The notes: generated by a model not told the origin, from the sequence alone. Shown: positions 52,348 to 61,589, counted from the first letter of the stretch. The stretch: 64,000 nt of DNA from Kordiimonas sp. SCSIO 12603 (GCF_024398035.1 NZ_CP073748.1:2083520-2147519), one strand, 5' to 3'. Translations and numbers: made by a program.

Positions 52348-53490
52348 TTGACTATTTCCTGCCAGCGCCATCTTTTCGATATTCCTTCCGATATTTGTTA
52401 TCTTAACGCATCTTACATGACGCCGCTCACTCTTAAGCAGGCGGAAGTGGGCGAGGCTGCCCTCAAACGATGCATGCAGCCCTGGACCGTGAGCCCTCAG
52501 GACTTTTTCGATACTGTCCAGCCGGTGAAAGACCTTTCAGCCCGAATGTTTGGCGTTGATCCTGAAGATATGGCTGTTATTCCTTCGGTGAGTTACGGCA
52601 TCGCAAGCGCCGCGAAAAACATTAAACTGGAAGCCGGACAGAAGATTATACTTCTCGAACATCAGTTTCCCTCAAATGTCTATGAATGGCGTGATTTAGC
52701 TGAAGCACAGGAAGCTTCAATTATCACTGTTCCAACACCAGAAAACCATGACTGGACTTCCGCAATCCTTGAGGTGCTTGCTGAAGAAGGAGAGGATGCT
52801 GGTTTGTTGGCGCTCGCGAATGTGCACTGGTCATCTGGTGCTCTTTTTGACCTGAAAGCTATCTCTGTTGAGTGCAGAAAAAATGGTGTTTCGCTTGTGT
52901 TGGACCTTACCCAATCAGCGGGAGCAGTCCCAATTAATTTGGCGGAAATTGATCCTGATTTCGCGGTGATTGGTAGCTATAAATGGATGATGGGCCCATA
53001 TAGCATGGGGGTAATGTATGTACCGCCACGTAACCAGCAAGGCAGGCCGCTTGAGCAGAACTGGATCGCCCGTAAGGATAGTGAAAATTTCAGCCAACTT
53101 GTTGATTATAAAGATGGATATCAACCGGGTGCCGCGCGGTTTGATATGGGGGAAAAATCCAACTTTATTCTAAGCCCGGTTTATGCAGAGGGTATCCGGC
53201 AGCTTCTTGAGTGGGGTGTGGAAAATATCGCAACTTCAATTGATGCGCTGAATATGAAGCTCGCTGCTATTTGTGTGGCTGCCGGATTTGAACCAATTGA
53301 AACAGCATACCGATCACCAAATATTTTGGGAGTTCACGTGGGAAAACGTGCAGATGAAGTGCTTGGTAAACTTAAAGAAAACAATATTTCGGCTGGTATC
53401 CGCGGGGACATGTTGCGCCTTGCTCCACACCTATGGGTGAATGAAAATGATCTCGATCGTTTTGAAAGTGTTTTCAAAAGCTTGAAATAG
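52348..53490 (+). CDS. Class V aminotransferase family protein (cysteine-desulfurase / kynureninase-like fold)
   Basis: A 380-residue PLP enzyme. The Schiff-base lysine is Lys 212 in IGSYKWMMGPYSMG, the pyridine-binding Asp is 186 in LVLDLTQSAGA with Gln 189, and SYGIASAAKN binds the phosphate. The C-terminal domain ends LRLAPHLWVNENDLDRFESV. It starts with TTG at 52348, eight bases after GGAG; the next Met is inside the conserved N-terminal strand (YLNASYM), so the TTG start is preferred. The reaction is not determined; a desulfurase catalytic Cys loop is not evident. Confidence 0.82.
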   Translation: MTISCQRHLFDIPSDICYLNASYMTPLTLKQAEVGEAALKRCMQPWTVSPQDFFDTVQPVKDLSARMFGVDPEDMAVIPSVSYGIASAAKNIKLEAGQKIILLEHQFPSNVYEWRDLAEAQEASIITVPTPENHDWTSAILEVLAEEGEDAGLLALANVHWSSGALFDLKAISVECRKNGVSLVLDLTQSAGAVPINLAEIDPDFAVIGSYKWMMGPYSMGVMYVPPRNQQGRPLEQNWIARKDSENFSQLVDYKDGYQPGAARFDMGEKSNFILSPVYAEGIRQLLEWGVENIATSIDALNMKLAAICVAAGFEPIETAYRSPNILGVHVGKRADEVLGKLKENNISAGIRGDMLRLAPHLWVNENDLDRFESVFKSLK

Positions 53491-53492
53491 CC

Positions 53493-53561
53493 TGTTTCGA
53501 TCTGAAGCGCTGTTTCAAAATGGTACATATTTCGATTAAAATATCTGTAGTTTTTTGAAAC
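53493..53561. promoter_or_regulatory. TGTTTC-type repeats, possible activator sites
   Basis: TGTTTC occurs at 53493-53498 and 53511-53516 (18 bp apart), and its partial reverse complement GAAAC at 53557-53561. They lie about 134, 116 and 68 bp before the predicted RNA start at 53627, the usual range for enhancer sites bound by sigma-54 activators. Identity of the activator is unknown. Confidence 0.35.
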
Positions 53562-53600
53562 GTATCTAATTAAGATGTTGATATATATGGTTTTTATTTT

Positions 53601-53616
53601 TGGCACGCTTAATGCT
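53601..53616 (+). promoter_or_regulatory. Sigma-54 promoter of a small RNA
   Basis: TGGCACG, four bases, ATGCT: GG at 53602-53603 and GC at 53614-53615 with exactly ten bases between, as sigma-54 requires. The -24 half TGGCACG is a full consensus match, and the -12 half ATGCT differs from TTGCT by one base. With C53615 at -12, transcription should begin at about 53627, one base before the first hairpin. Confidence 0.75.
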
Positions 53617-53626
53617 GTTATATAAG

Positions 53627-53744
53627 TGTCTTGGAAATCTTTGCCTGAGGTGACAAGACGTGATTTGAAGAGCCTGCTTCCATTTTGCCTGAGTGGAGCA
53701 GGCTCGACTTATCAGCGGGCAGGAGCAATCCTGTCCGTTTTTTT
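53627..53744 (+). ncRNA. Putative sigma-54-dependent small RNA with twin identical loops
   Basis: A predicted RNA of about 118 nt. Hairpin 1 pairs GTCTTG (53628-53633) with CAAGAC (53654-53659) around a 20-nt loop. Hairpin 2 pairs GAGCCTGCT (53670-53678) with AGCAGGCTC (53697-53705), plus CCA/TGG pairs, around an 11-nt loop. Both loops contain the same ten bases, TTTGCCTGAG (53640-53649 and 53684-53693). Hairpin 3 is an intrinsic terminator: CGGGCAGGA, GCAA loop, TCCTGTCCG (53716-53737), then seven T (53738-53744). No ORF or Shine-Dalgarno lies within. The repeated exposed loop suggests a base-pairing seed or a protein-binding site. The downstream acyltransferase starts 61 bases after the T tract and is probably not its output. 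I know of no named family with this loop. Confidence 0.7.
53716..53744 (+). terminator. GNRA-capped intrinsic terminator of the small RNA
   Basis: Nine pairs (one G-U) closed by a GCAA tetraloop and followed by seven T residues. It lies too far (226 bases) from the aminotransferase stop to be a simple end of that gene, and it matches the end of the predicted small RNA. Confidence 0.88.
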
Positions 53745-53805
53745 ATTGCCAAATCCCTGTGCAGTAGAATAGCTTCCCTCGCTCGGGGGAAGTGAAGGAA
53801 GTTCC

Positions 53806-54390
53806 GTGAAAAGAAAACTAATCTACGACAACGGTTTTTTCCGTGGTCTTTTGCATGTGATTGCGAAAGCGTTTCTTAGGATGACTGGATGGACTGTAAT
53901 TGGGGAAGCACCAAACGATAAAAAATATGTGGTGATTGCAGGGCCTCACACCAGTAACTGGGATTTCCCTCTTTTTATTGCTGTTGCAGGGTATTTAAAG
54001 CTCAGGCCTTCTTTCCTTGGAAAAGATAGTTTGTTTAAGGGCCTTCATGGGAGGTTTTTCTACTATATGGGCGGTATCCCTGTTTACCGGGAAGGACCGG
54101 AAGCCGCTGATATTGTTGATCAGGCGATAAGAGCTTTTGCTGATAATGATGAACTGATTTTAGGTATTGCCCCGGAAGGTACCAGGTCAAAGGTAGAAAA
54201 GTTAAAATCAGGCTTTTACCGGATCGCAGAAGGGGCGGGGGTGCCTATTCATATGGCCTATCTGGATAGTGAAAAGAAAGAAATTGGTTTTGGTCCGCGG
54301 TATGTACCTTCCGGGGATATGGCGAAGGATATGGAAGAAATCTACCAGTTTTACAAGAGCAAACCCGGTGTAAAGCCTCGGGGTGATTAA
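53806..54390 (+). CDS. PlsC-like 1-acylglycerol-3-phosphate acyltransferase family protein
   Basis: A 194-residue acyltransferase. The catalytic H-x4-D is HTSNWD (His 48, Asp 53). The substrate motif is GGIPVYREG, and the third motif is IAPEGTRSK. It is shorter than PlsC proper and lacks an N-terminal membrane helix, though FFRGLLHVIAKAFLRM is amphipathic. It starts at GTG 53806 after AAGGAAG. Likely transfers an acyl chain to a lysophospholipid or similar acceptor at the membrane surface; the acceptor is uncertain. Confidence 0.85.
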   Translation: MKRKLIYDNGFFRGLLHVIAKAFLRMTGWTVIGEAPNDKKYVVIAGPHTSNWDFPLFIAVAGYLKLRPSFLGKDSLFKGLHGRFFYYMGGIPVYREGPEAADIVDQAIRAFADNDELILGIAPEGTRSKVEKLKSGFYRIAEGAGVPIHMAYLDSEKKEIGFGPRYVPSGDMAKDMEEIYQFYKSKPGVKPRGD

Positions 54391-54410
54391 TTAACTATTT
54401 ATTGGCAGTG

Positions 54411-54438
54411 AAAAAGGGAAGCGTTAGCCTCCCCTTTT
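54411..54438. terminator. Shared terminator between convergent genes
   Basis: The stem AAAAAGGGAAGC / GCCTCCCCTTTT with a GTTA loop has one imperfection. A residues on the left and T residues on the right let it work on both strands, between the acyltransferase gene and the convergent DUF945 gene. Confidence 0.75.
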
Positions 54439-54448
54439 GATAGCATTA

Positions 54449-56004
54449 TTATTTTTTCGCAAGCGCTGTACTTATTTGCGTAATAGGAACACCGTTCACT
54501 GTAACTACATCATTTTCAATAGTTATCCGTGTGTGTAAGTTTCCATCTTGTTGTTTGATTAAACCCATCTGTACATATTGAGCTAGCTGAGCATTTAAAA
54601 CCTGATCAACTTGATCTCTAGTAAGGTTTTGTCCTTGCATACTCATTGCAGACTTTATGAATTGAGTTAGGAATGCATAATCAGCACTGAAGTTACTTTC
54701 ACCTTTGATGGCCTTTGAAAGAACAGTTTGTATAGTTTCTTCGTTGAGGTCTAAATCGCTTGGAATTACGTAGACTGAATCAATATTCATAGAGCCGCCG
54801 CTGTTTTCAGCGCTCAATTCATTTATGTTTATTGAAATGCCAGCTTTTAGTTGCTGTTGCATTACTTCTTCAAGTTGACTGACAGCTTCCTTGCTTTCTT
54901 CTTCGGCAAGTTCCAAGTTTGGGTTTAATAAAGCTTGCCAGCCTAATTGTCCTATCTTTTGCTGAGTTTCCAGAAGGTCAACAAGGATGTTGCCAACGCT
55001 CATATCGGTTTTAATATTCTTGAGCGATAACTCCCCGAAATCAGTTTTAACAAACATTGACGAAAGGTGTGATGTTAGAGCTGCATCAACACTGTTTTCT
55101 GATTCATTACCAATGATAGTTTTAGAACTATAATTGGCCTTGCCGAGGGTAAACTCTATATTTCTAGCGTATTCTTGAAACACAAAATGTATGTTATCTG
55201 TGTCAGCGGTTGCATTACCTGCCCAAAAACTATCGCTAATTTTTGTCATTGAACCGTTGATAGAAACTTCTCCAAGATCAAAGATCACTTTTGTTGGAAC
55301 GGTAGTGTTTGTACCTCCTTCAGTGATGATCTTAGATTCTTCAATTGTTAAAGAAGCACCACCCCAATCTAAAGATATATCTGTGTTGTCAGCCGAATTA
55401 TTCAGGCTCCAGCTAGATGAAAGGGGTTTAATGTCCCAGCTAACACTTATGTCATTTTTATCAGTAGTTTGGCTGGCAAAAGAATGCTGCCCCCTTTAAG
55501 ACTTGAAGTGAAAAGAACTTCGCCGCCGAATGAACTACTTATAGTGTAGGTGCTTTTGAGACTTTCAGCTAAAAGAGTCATAGCTTTTTTTTCTGTGGGC
55601 GAGGTATCGTTTTCTTTTTCGATGAGCTTTTCAAAATCTACTTCAATGTCACCAGACGCATAGGCCGCACCAAAATGAATGCCGTCTTTAAAAATAACTG
55701 GGCCGTGTTGAATATTAGTAGAAAACGTTATGCCAGTTCCGTTTGTATCTGCTTCAAATGGAAGACCGATATCTTGCAGTGGAGCTAATATTGATGGCGA
55801 CAGCGGAAAACGAATTTTAAAGTCTGAACTAAACCAGCCATTATTAAATTCTATTACCTCTAGTGGTATGCTCACTTGCTGGCTATAGGCATTAACGGTT
55901 TTACGGACACCTTCTTCGATTGAAGAACTGATTAATTTTGCTCCGCCAATATAAAACGCAGTACCAGCTAGCAAAACGCCAATAATAATTTTGGAATTTT
56001 TCAC
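54449..56004 (-). pseudogene. DUF945 (YdgA-like) periplasmic protein split by a frameshift
   Basis: Two reading frames make up one DUF945-type protein of about 518 residues. The first (56004 to 55447) has an N-terminal signal-anchor (IIIGVLLAGTAFYIGGAKLI) and NNGWFSSDFKIRF. The second continues to 54449 and contains LVDLLETQQKIGQLGW and ending TVNGVPITQISTALAKK. The frame breaks at a run of five C on the plus strand (55490-55494; GGGGG in the gene). One extra G restores an open frame through the whole 158-bp interval, reading KGGQHSFASQTTDKNDISVS and on into VIFDLGEVSING. It may be a real mutation, a sequencing error in a homopolymer, or slippage. YdgA-type proteins are exported and of unclear function. 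Confidence 0.82.
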
Positions 56005-56068
56005 AAGAACCCTCTTAAATTTAAAGAAAGCACTTATAAGATGTGTACAACTTTAGTTCTAGTTAAAA

Positions 56069-57484
56069 TTAAAAGATTGAGCCAGGGTTCATTATACCTT
56101 TAGGATCAATTGCTTGTTTGATTGCTTTCATCATGGAAAGCGCCGTGTTTGATTTGGTTCTGGCCAGTTCTTCCCGTTTAAGTGTGCCAATACCGTGTTC
56201 CGCAGAAATAGAACCACCATATTTGATCGTGAGATCATGAATAAGCCTGTTCATTTTTTCCCAGTTGGCTAAATACTCAGCTTTATCAGCGCCTTCCGGC
56301 TGCATCACATTAAAGTGGAGATTACCGTCTCCTAAATGCCCGAAAGGGGTAGGGCGACAATTGGGGAAATGTTCTGCAAGCAGGGCTGTGGCTTCCTCAA
56401 TAAAGGCAGGGATTTTGGAAACTGGTACAGAAATGTCGTGCTTGATACTGCCGCCGACATATTTCTGGGCCTCTGACATGCTTTCTCTGAGTTTCCAGAA
56501 TGCTGAAGCTTGATTTTCTGATTGAGCAACAGCACCGTCCTTAATAAGCCCTTGTTCAAAGGCCTTTTCCACCCAATCATCCATGCTTTCTGCAAGTAAC
56601 CTGTCTGCGGCGCTGGTTGCTACTTCCATCAGCACATACCAGTTACATGTTGTATCCAGTGGGTTCTGGGCTCCCTCAATATGCTCAAGAACAAACCCCA
56701 ACCCTGTATGCGGTAGGATTTCAAAAACGGAAACCCGGTCGCCAGATGCCAAGCGGGCACTTGAAAGCAATGAAAGAGCATCTTGCGGTGTGTTAACACC
56801 CAGCCAGAATGTATGTTTCTGCATTTCAGCGGGATATAATTTGAAGGTGATACGGGTGATAACGCCCAAAGTGCCTTCCGCGCCGATGAGGAGCTGGTCA
56901 AGCGCATAGCCGGTGTTGTCTTTCCTGAGCGATGAAAGATCACTGAAAACCTCACCGTTTGGCAGTACAGCTTCAAGGCCTAGTGTTAATGCACGTGTAG
57001 TGCCGTAACGAATAACATGCACACCACCAGCGTTTGTAGATACAATGCCTCCCGCTGTACAGCTTCCCTCAGATGCCAATGACAATGGAAATAGAAGCCC
57101 ATGTTCTGCTGCCGCTGACTGGATGGCGCTAACAGTTACACCTGCATCGACGGTGACCGAGAAATCTTCAGCATCCACACTGATATGTTTGTTAAGGCGT
57201 TTGGTGCTAAGAATAACTTCGTTGCGACCTTCAAGGCCTGCAATACCCCCACCAACAAGGCCTGTGTTCCCGCCTTGCGGTACGATAGCGATGTGGTGTT
57301 CATCACAGTAACGAACGATATTTCGTACGTCTTCTGTGCTGGATGGCATCAAGAGGATAGGGGCCTTGCCAATAAATTTATCCCGCCATTCTCTTACATG
57401 AGGGGAGATAGCTTCCTGATCTGTTGTTGCGCCTTTGGGCCCCAACATATCCGTAAAAGCATCTATATGGCGTTGGTCTAACAT
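56069..57484 (-). CDS. FAD-binding oxidase, GlcD / D-2-hydroxyacid dehydrogenase type
   Basis: A 471-residue flavoprotein. The FAD domain of the vanillyl-alcohol-oxidase fold includes IVPQGGNTGLVGGGI and GSCTAGGIVSTNAGGVHVIRYG. The C-terminal substrate domain has PFGHLGDGNLHFNVM (metal and substrate histidines) and ISAEHGIGTLKR. Family members oxidise D-2-hydroxyglutarate, D-lactate or glycolate; the single-gene form without GlcE/GlcF favours a D-2-hydroxyglutarate-like dehydrogenase, by inference. The start ATG at 57484 shares a base with the tsaC stop (TGATG), so the two are translationally coupled. Confidence 0.9.
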   Translation of the reverse strand: MLDQRHIDAFTDMLGPKGATTDQEAISPHVREWRDKFIGKAPILLMPSSTEDVRNIVRYCDEHHIAIVPQGGNTGLVGGGIAGLEGRNEVILSTKRLNKHISVDAEDFSVTVDAGVTVSAIQSAAAEHGLLFPLSLASEGSCTAGGIVSTNAGGVHVIRYGTTRALTLGLEAVLPNGEVFSDLSSLRKDNTGYALDQLLIGAEGTLGVITRITFKLYPAEMQKHTFWLGVNTPQDALSLLSSARLASGDRVSVFEILPHTGLGFVLEHIEGAQNPLDTTCNWYVLMEVATSAADRLLAESMDDWVEKAFEQGLIKDGAVAQSENQASAFWKLRESMSEAQKYVGGSIKHDISVPVSKIPAFIEEATALLAEHFPNCRPTPFGHLGDGNLHFNVMQPEGADKAEYLANWEKMNRLIHDLTIKYGGSISAEHGIGTLKREELARTKSNTALSMMKAIKQAIDPKGIMNPGSIF

Positions 57485-58440
57485 CAATTGTTCCTTGGGG
57501 CGGCGGCACGTTCCAGCCGGTCATTAAGGGCAATACCGATACCGTGATTGGGAATGGATGTAACGGCGATAGTTTTTGTATTCTTCGCGTCGGCTTCCCT
57601 GAGCGTATTAAACAGGTTTCGTGCAGCCTCGGCAAAGTCGCCGCTTGGGCTCAGGTTAAAGTCACAATCCACATCACCAAAACCAATCAAAGTCTCGCCT
57701 TCTTTTCTTTCCAAAGCATTTAGGCGAACAGCGGAATTAGGGGCATAGTGGCTTTTAAGCTGGCCCGGTGCAGTAATCGTACTGTCTTCCCGGTTATGCA
57801 CTGCCATGCCCATGGTTTCGGCGATATCTTCAGCTGTTAGTGTACCGGGGCGGAGCAGAGTGAGTTTATCACCTTCTACGCCGATGATGGTGGATTCAAT
57901 GCCTACATTTGTAGAACCGCCATCAATAATCATTGCGATCTTACCGCCTAAGCCTTCTTCTACATCCTTTGCCGTGGTTGGCGATAACTTCCCTGATGGG
58001 TTTGCGCTTGGTGCGGCGATAGGGCGATCAAGGTTTTCAATAATACTGCGAGTGGTTTCATTATCCGGGCAACGTACCGCAAGAGTTGGGAGTTTGGCAG
58101 AAACAGTATCAGAAATGCCGTTTTCATCGCGGCGCGGCAGAACCAGCGTAAGAGGGCCCGGCCAATAGTGATTCATCAGTTTTTGTGCATTTTCGTTAAC
58201 GTAAACGTAATGGTCAGCCATCTGAATCGAAGAAACATGACAAATAAGTGGATTATTTGAAGGCCTACCTTTTGCGGTATAAATTTGCTGCACCGCAATA
58301 TCATTGAGAGCATCTGCCGCTACGCCGTAAACAGTTTCGGTGGGAATAGCCACCAATTCACCATCAATTAATTGTTCGACAGCGCGCAAAATCGCCCCAT
58401 CTTCACTGGAGAATACGACTTGAGTTTTCTTTGTTGCCAT
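57484..58440 (-). CDS. tsaC: L-threonylcarbamoyladenylate synthase (TsaC/Sua5)
   Basis: A 318-residue long form with a C-terminal Sua5 domain. The YrdC domain (about 15-205) has IPTETVYGVAADA, YTAKGRPSNNPLICHV, and AAPSANPSGKLSPTTA. The linker has LRPGTLTAEDI and the Sua5-specific APGQLKSHYAPN. It makes threonylcarbamoyl-AMP for t6A37 modification of ANN-decoding tRNAs. The ATG at 58440 (MATKKTQ) is preferred to a TTG two codons upstream. Confidence 0.94.
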   Translation of the reverse strand: MATKKTQVVFSSEDGAILRAVEQLIDGELVAIPTETVYGVAADALNDIAVQQIYTAKGRPSNNPLICHVSSIQMADHYVYVNENAQKLMNHYWPGPLTLVLPRRDENGISDTVSAKLPTLAVRCPDNETTRSIIENLDRPIAAPSANPSGKLSPTTAKDVEEGLGGKIAMIIDGGSTNVGIESTIIGVEGDKLTLLRPGTLTAEDIAETMGMAVHNREDSTITAPGQLKSHYAPNSAVRLNALERKEGETLIGFGDVDCDFNLSPSGDFAEAARNLFNTLREADAKNTKTIAVTSIPNHGIGIALNDRLERAAAPRNN

Positions 58441-58564
58441 GCACAAATCTCAACTGAGGGACAAGGATTACATCAATTCTAACGGCCACAGAGCCGGATA
58501 CAGGTTTATTATGCTGATAGGCCAGCTGTAAAGGGCTGGCAATGCCTTTGTAGGAAGTTTGCAC

Positions 58565-60361
58565 ATGAGCGAATATCGCGCACCACTTGAAGAAATCACT
58601 TTTGCTCTGGAAACTGCTGGCGGAATGGCTGACTGGACAAGCCTTCCTGGCTGTGAAGAAGCGGGGCCTGAACTGGCCTCCGCAGTTCTTGAGGAAGCAG
58701 GAAAACTGGCATCAGAAGTTATCTCGCCCACAAACAAGGTCGGTGATCTTGAAGGCGCTGTTCTGCAGGATGATGGTACGGTAAAAACACCAGATGTCTT
58801 TAAGCCCATGCAACAGGCATTTGTTGAAGGTGGATGGCCAACACTTGCTGCAAATCCTGCTTTTGGTGGGCAGGGACTTCCGAATGCTCTCGCTATTGCT
58901 GTTACTGAAATGATGACATCTGCAAACATGGCCTATAGCCTTCAGCAGATGCTGACAAGCGGTGCGATTGAAGCCATTGAAGCACATGCCACTGCTGAGC
59001 AGTGCGAAAAATACCTTCCCAAAATGGTGTCTGGCGAATGGACAGGTGCCATGAACCTTACTGAACCAAGTGCAGGTTCTGATGTAGGGGCTCTTAGAAG
59101 TAAGGCAGAGCGTCTGCCTGATGGCTCATATAAAGTTAAAGGCCAGAAAATTTTCATTACATGGGGTGATCATGATCTAGCAGAAAACGTGATCCATCTG
59201 GTGCTTGCACGGTTACCGGATTCACCTGCTGGCACTAAAGGCATTTCTATGTTTCTTGTGCCAAAATTCCATGTAAATGACGACGGTAGCCTTGGCGAAC
59301 GTAATGATGTGAAGGTTGCTAGCCTTGAGCATAAGCTCGGCATCCATGCAAGCCCAACATGTGTGATGGCTTTTGGCGAAGAAGATAATTGTATCGGCTA
59401 TCTGGTTGGTGAAGAAAATCAAGGCATGCGCAATATGTTCACCATGATGAACCATGCGCGTATTCAGGTTGGCCTTGAAGGTGTTGCTATTTCAGAGCGC
59501 GCTTATCAGCAAGCAGTTTGGTATGCGAACGACCGTGTTCAGTCAGCAGCGATTGGATCACCATCTCGCGAGCCGGTAACTATTATTCATCATCCGGATG
59601 TTCGCCGTATGCTGATGACTATGCGTGCGCAAACGGAAGCATGCCGAGCTATTGTTTACCGAAATGTTTGGGCGCTGGACCGTGCTCATAAAGCGGAAAG
59701 TGAAGAGGAACGCCGCCAAGGAGCTGCTGAAGCGGACCTATTGACGCCAATTTCAAAAAGTTACTCCACAGATATTGGTGTTGAAATGTCGTCTCTTGGT
59801 GTGCAGGTGCATGGCGGTATGGGCTTTGTTGAAGAAACGGGGGCCGCACAGCATTACCGGGATAGCCGGATTGCGCCAATTTATGAAGGTACCAACGGTA
59901 TTCAGGCGCTTGATCTGGTTGGCCGTAAATTGCGCGCTGATGGTGGTGTGCACTGGCAGGGCCTGATTGCTGAAATGGAAGCATTTGTCAGTGCCCTTGG
60001 TGGGAAGATGGCGGGCAGTAAGGTTGGCCTCGCTGCTGGTGTGGCAGCACTTAAGACTGCGGCTGACGTGCTTGTTGCAAACGGGCATGAAGGTATGGTT
60101 GAAACAGCTGCCGCTGCAACACCATATTTGCGCTTGTTTGGCACTGTCCTTGGCGGTTATATGCTCACTAAACAGGCTGTTGAAGCAGAGCGCAGGTTGG
60201 ATGCCGGGGAAGGTAATCCCCAGTTCCTGAATGCGAAGATGACAACCGCGATATTTTTTGTTGAGCAGTTAGTGCCACAGACGGTGGCGCTGCTGGAGAA
60301 TGTGAAAGCGGGTTCTGCATCCATGATGGCAATGGATAACGACGCATTCGTCCGCAACTAA
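58565..60361 (+). CDS. Acyl-CoA dehydrogenase, long (about 600-residue) type
   Basis: A 598-residue FAD enzyme. An N-terminal helical domain is followed by MNLTEPSAGSDVGALRSKAE (FAD and substrate signature), the middle beta domain, then VGLEGVAISERAYQQAVWYANDRVQ. The C-terminal YRDSRIAPIYEGTNGIQALDLVGRKL carries the family's conserved end motif, with an extra 130 residues typical of the DmdC / AidB-like long subgroup. DmdC acts on methylmercaptopropionyl-CoA in DMSP breakdown, but the subgroup includes ordinary fatty acyl enzymes, so substrate is open. The MBL gene follows 28 bases on. Confidence 0.92.
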   Translation: MSEYRAPLEEITFALETAGGMADWTSLPGCEEAGPELASAVLEEAGKLASEVISPTNKVGDLEGAVLQDDGTVKTPDVFKPMQQAFVEGGWPTLAANPAFGGQGLPNALAIAVTEMMTSANMAYSLQQMLTSGAIEAIEAHATAEQCEKYLPKMVSGEWTGAMNLTEPSAGSDVGALRSKAERLPDGSYKVKGQKIFITWGDHDLAENVIHLVLARLPDSPAGTKGISMFLVPKFHVNDDGSLGERNDVKVASLEHKLGIHASPTCVMAFGEEDNCIGYLVGEENQGMRNMFTMMNHARIQVGLEGVAISERAYQQAVWYANDRVQSAAIGSPSREPVTIIHHPDVRRMLMTMRAQTEACRAIVYRNVWALDRAHKAESEEERRQGAAEADLLTPISKSYSTDIGVEMSSLGVQVHGGMGFVEETGAAQHYRDSRIAPIYEGTNGIQALDLVGRKLRADGGVHWQGLIAEMEAFVSALGGKMAGSKVGLAAGVAALKTAADVLVANGHEGMVETAAAATPYLRLFGTVLGGYMLTKQAVEAERRLDAGEGNPQFLNAKMTTAIFFVEQLVPQTVALLENVKAGSASMMAMDNDAFVRN

Positions 60362-60389
60362 TATTCTAAACTACCGAGGGCCAAGATAT

Positions 60390-61589
60390 ATGACCGAACA
60401 GGATAATCTGGAGAAACCAGAAGCCAAGGCGCAACAGGTTGCGGACCATAGAACCGCACCACAAACATGGTCACGTGGTGATGAAAATCTGGATTATCCT
60501 TTTGGCGAAGATGTACCTGATGCTGAGAATACCTTTGAAATAGCAAAAGGCGTGCACTGGGCGCGTATACCGCTTCCGTGGTCACTTGATCATATCAACG
60601 TTTATTTGTTTGATGAAGGTGATGGCTGGACCGTTGTTGATACCGGCTCACGCGGTGATCGAGGCAGGGAAGCTTGGGAGCAGCTTGAGAAAGGGTTGAT
60701 GGGCGGCAGGCCGATCAAGCGTATCATTGCTACCCACCTACATCCTGATCATTTGGGGCTCGCAGGCTGGCTGGTTGAACGTCACGGCGCTGAATTCTGT
60801 ATTACACAAACTGAATATCTGATGGCGCAGCATCTGTGGATGAGTGCAAGCAGTGATTTCCCAGATGAAGAAATAGATTTCTTCTTTAAGGCTGGCGTGA
60901 ACCCCGATCTTGAACAAATGATCCGCTCAGCGGGTTTTGGGAATTTTAAAAAGGGCGTTCACAAACTACCCTATCAGTACACACGTCTTGAAGATGGCAG
61001 TGAAATCACCATTGGTGGCAGGCGCTGGCGTGTGCTCGTTGGAAGAGGGCACTCGCCAGAGCATGCCTGCCTTCTCTGTATGGATGAGCCATTGATGATC
61101 TCTGGCGATCAAATTCTGCCGCAGATTACCTCTAATGTTTCTGTTTATGCTCGTGAACCTTTGGCAAACCCGCTTGGGCACTGGATCGCCAGCCTTGAAC
61201 GAATGAAGCAGATTGAGATTGATCCTTTGGTAATGCCGTCCCACGGCCCTGTGTTCAGGAACCTGCATAACCGGCTTGATACACTTGTGAACAGCCATAT
61301 TGGTAAGCTTGAAAAACTGTATGAATGGTGCGCTGAAAGCCGAAGTCCAGTAGATACATTCCCAGCACTTTTTAAGCGCAAAATCACTGGGTTTGATTTC
61401 TTTATGGCGCTGGGCGAAGCGATTGCACATTTGCATTTGCTTGAGGCCTTGGGCCTGCTTGAACGTGACTTTGATGGCAGTGTTTATAGCTTTAAGGCGG
61501 CGGGAAACATGGAAGCGACAGATATTGTTGCTGCAACACTGCAGCTTCCCGGTATGGCGCTTAGAAAAATTGAAGAAGCTCTCTCTTAA
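60390..61589 (+). CDS. Metallo-beta-lactamase-fold hydrolase
   Basis: A 399-residue MBL-fold protein. The metal motif H-x-H-x-D-H is ATHLHPDHLGLAGWL, a further His is in VGRGHSPEHACL, and Asp in LMISGDQIL; the final His is in VMPSHGPVF. A long C-terminal domain (about 290-399) is typical of the group linked to acyl-CoA metabolism. It probably hydrolyses a thioester or lactone and is co-transcribed with the acyl-CoA dehydrogenase; the substrate is not shown. Confidence 0.9.
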   Translation: MTEQDNLEKPEAKAQQVADHRTAPQTWSRGDENLDYPFGEDVPDAENTFEIAKGVHWARIPLPWSLDHINVYLFDEGDGWTVVDTGSRGDRGREAWEQLEKGLMGGRPIKRIIATHLHPDHLGLAGWLVERHGAEFCITQTEYLMAQHLWMSASSDFPDEEIDFFFKAGVNPDLEQMIRSAGFGNFKKGVHKLPYQYTRLEDGSEITIGGRRWRVLVGRGHSPEHACLLCMDEPLMISGDQILPQITSNVSVYAREPLANPLGHWIASLERMKQIEIDPLVMPSHGPVFRNLHNRLDTLVNSHIGKLEKLYEWCAESRSPVDTFPALFKRKITGFDFFMALGEAIAHLHLLEALGLLERDFDGSVYSFKAAGNMEATDIVAATLQLPGMALRKIEEALS

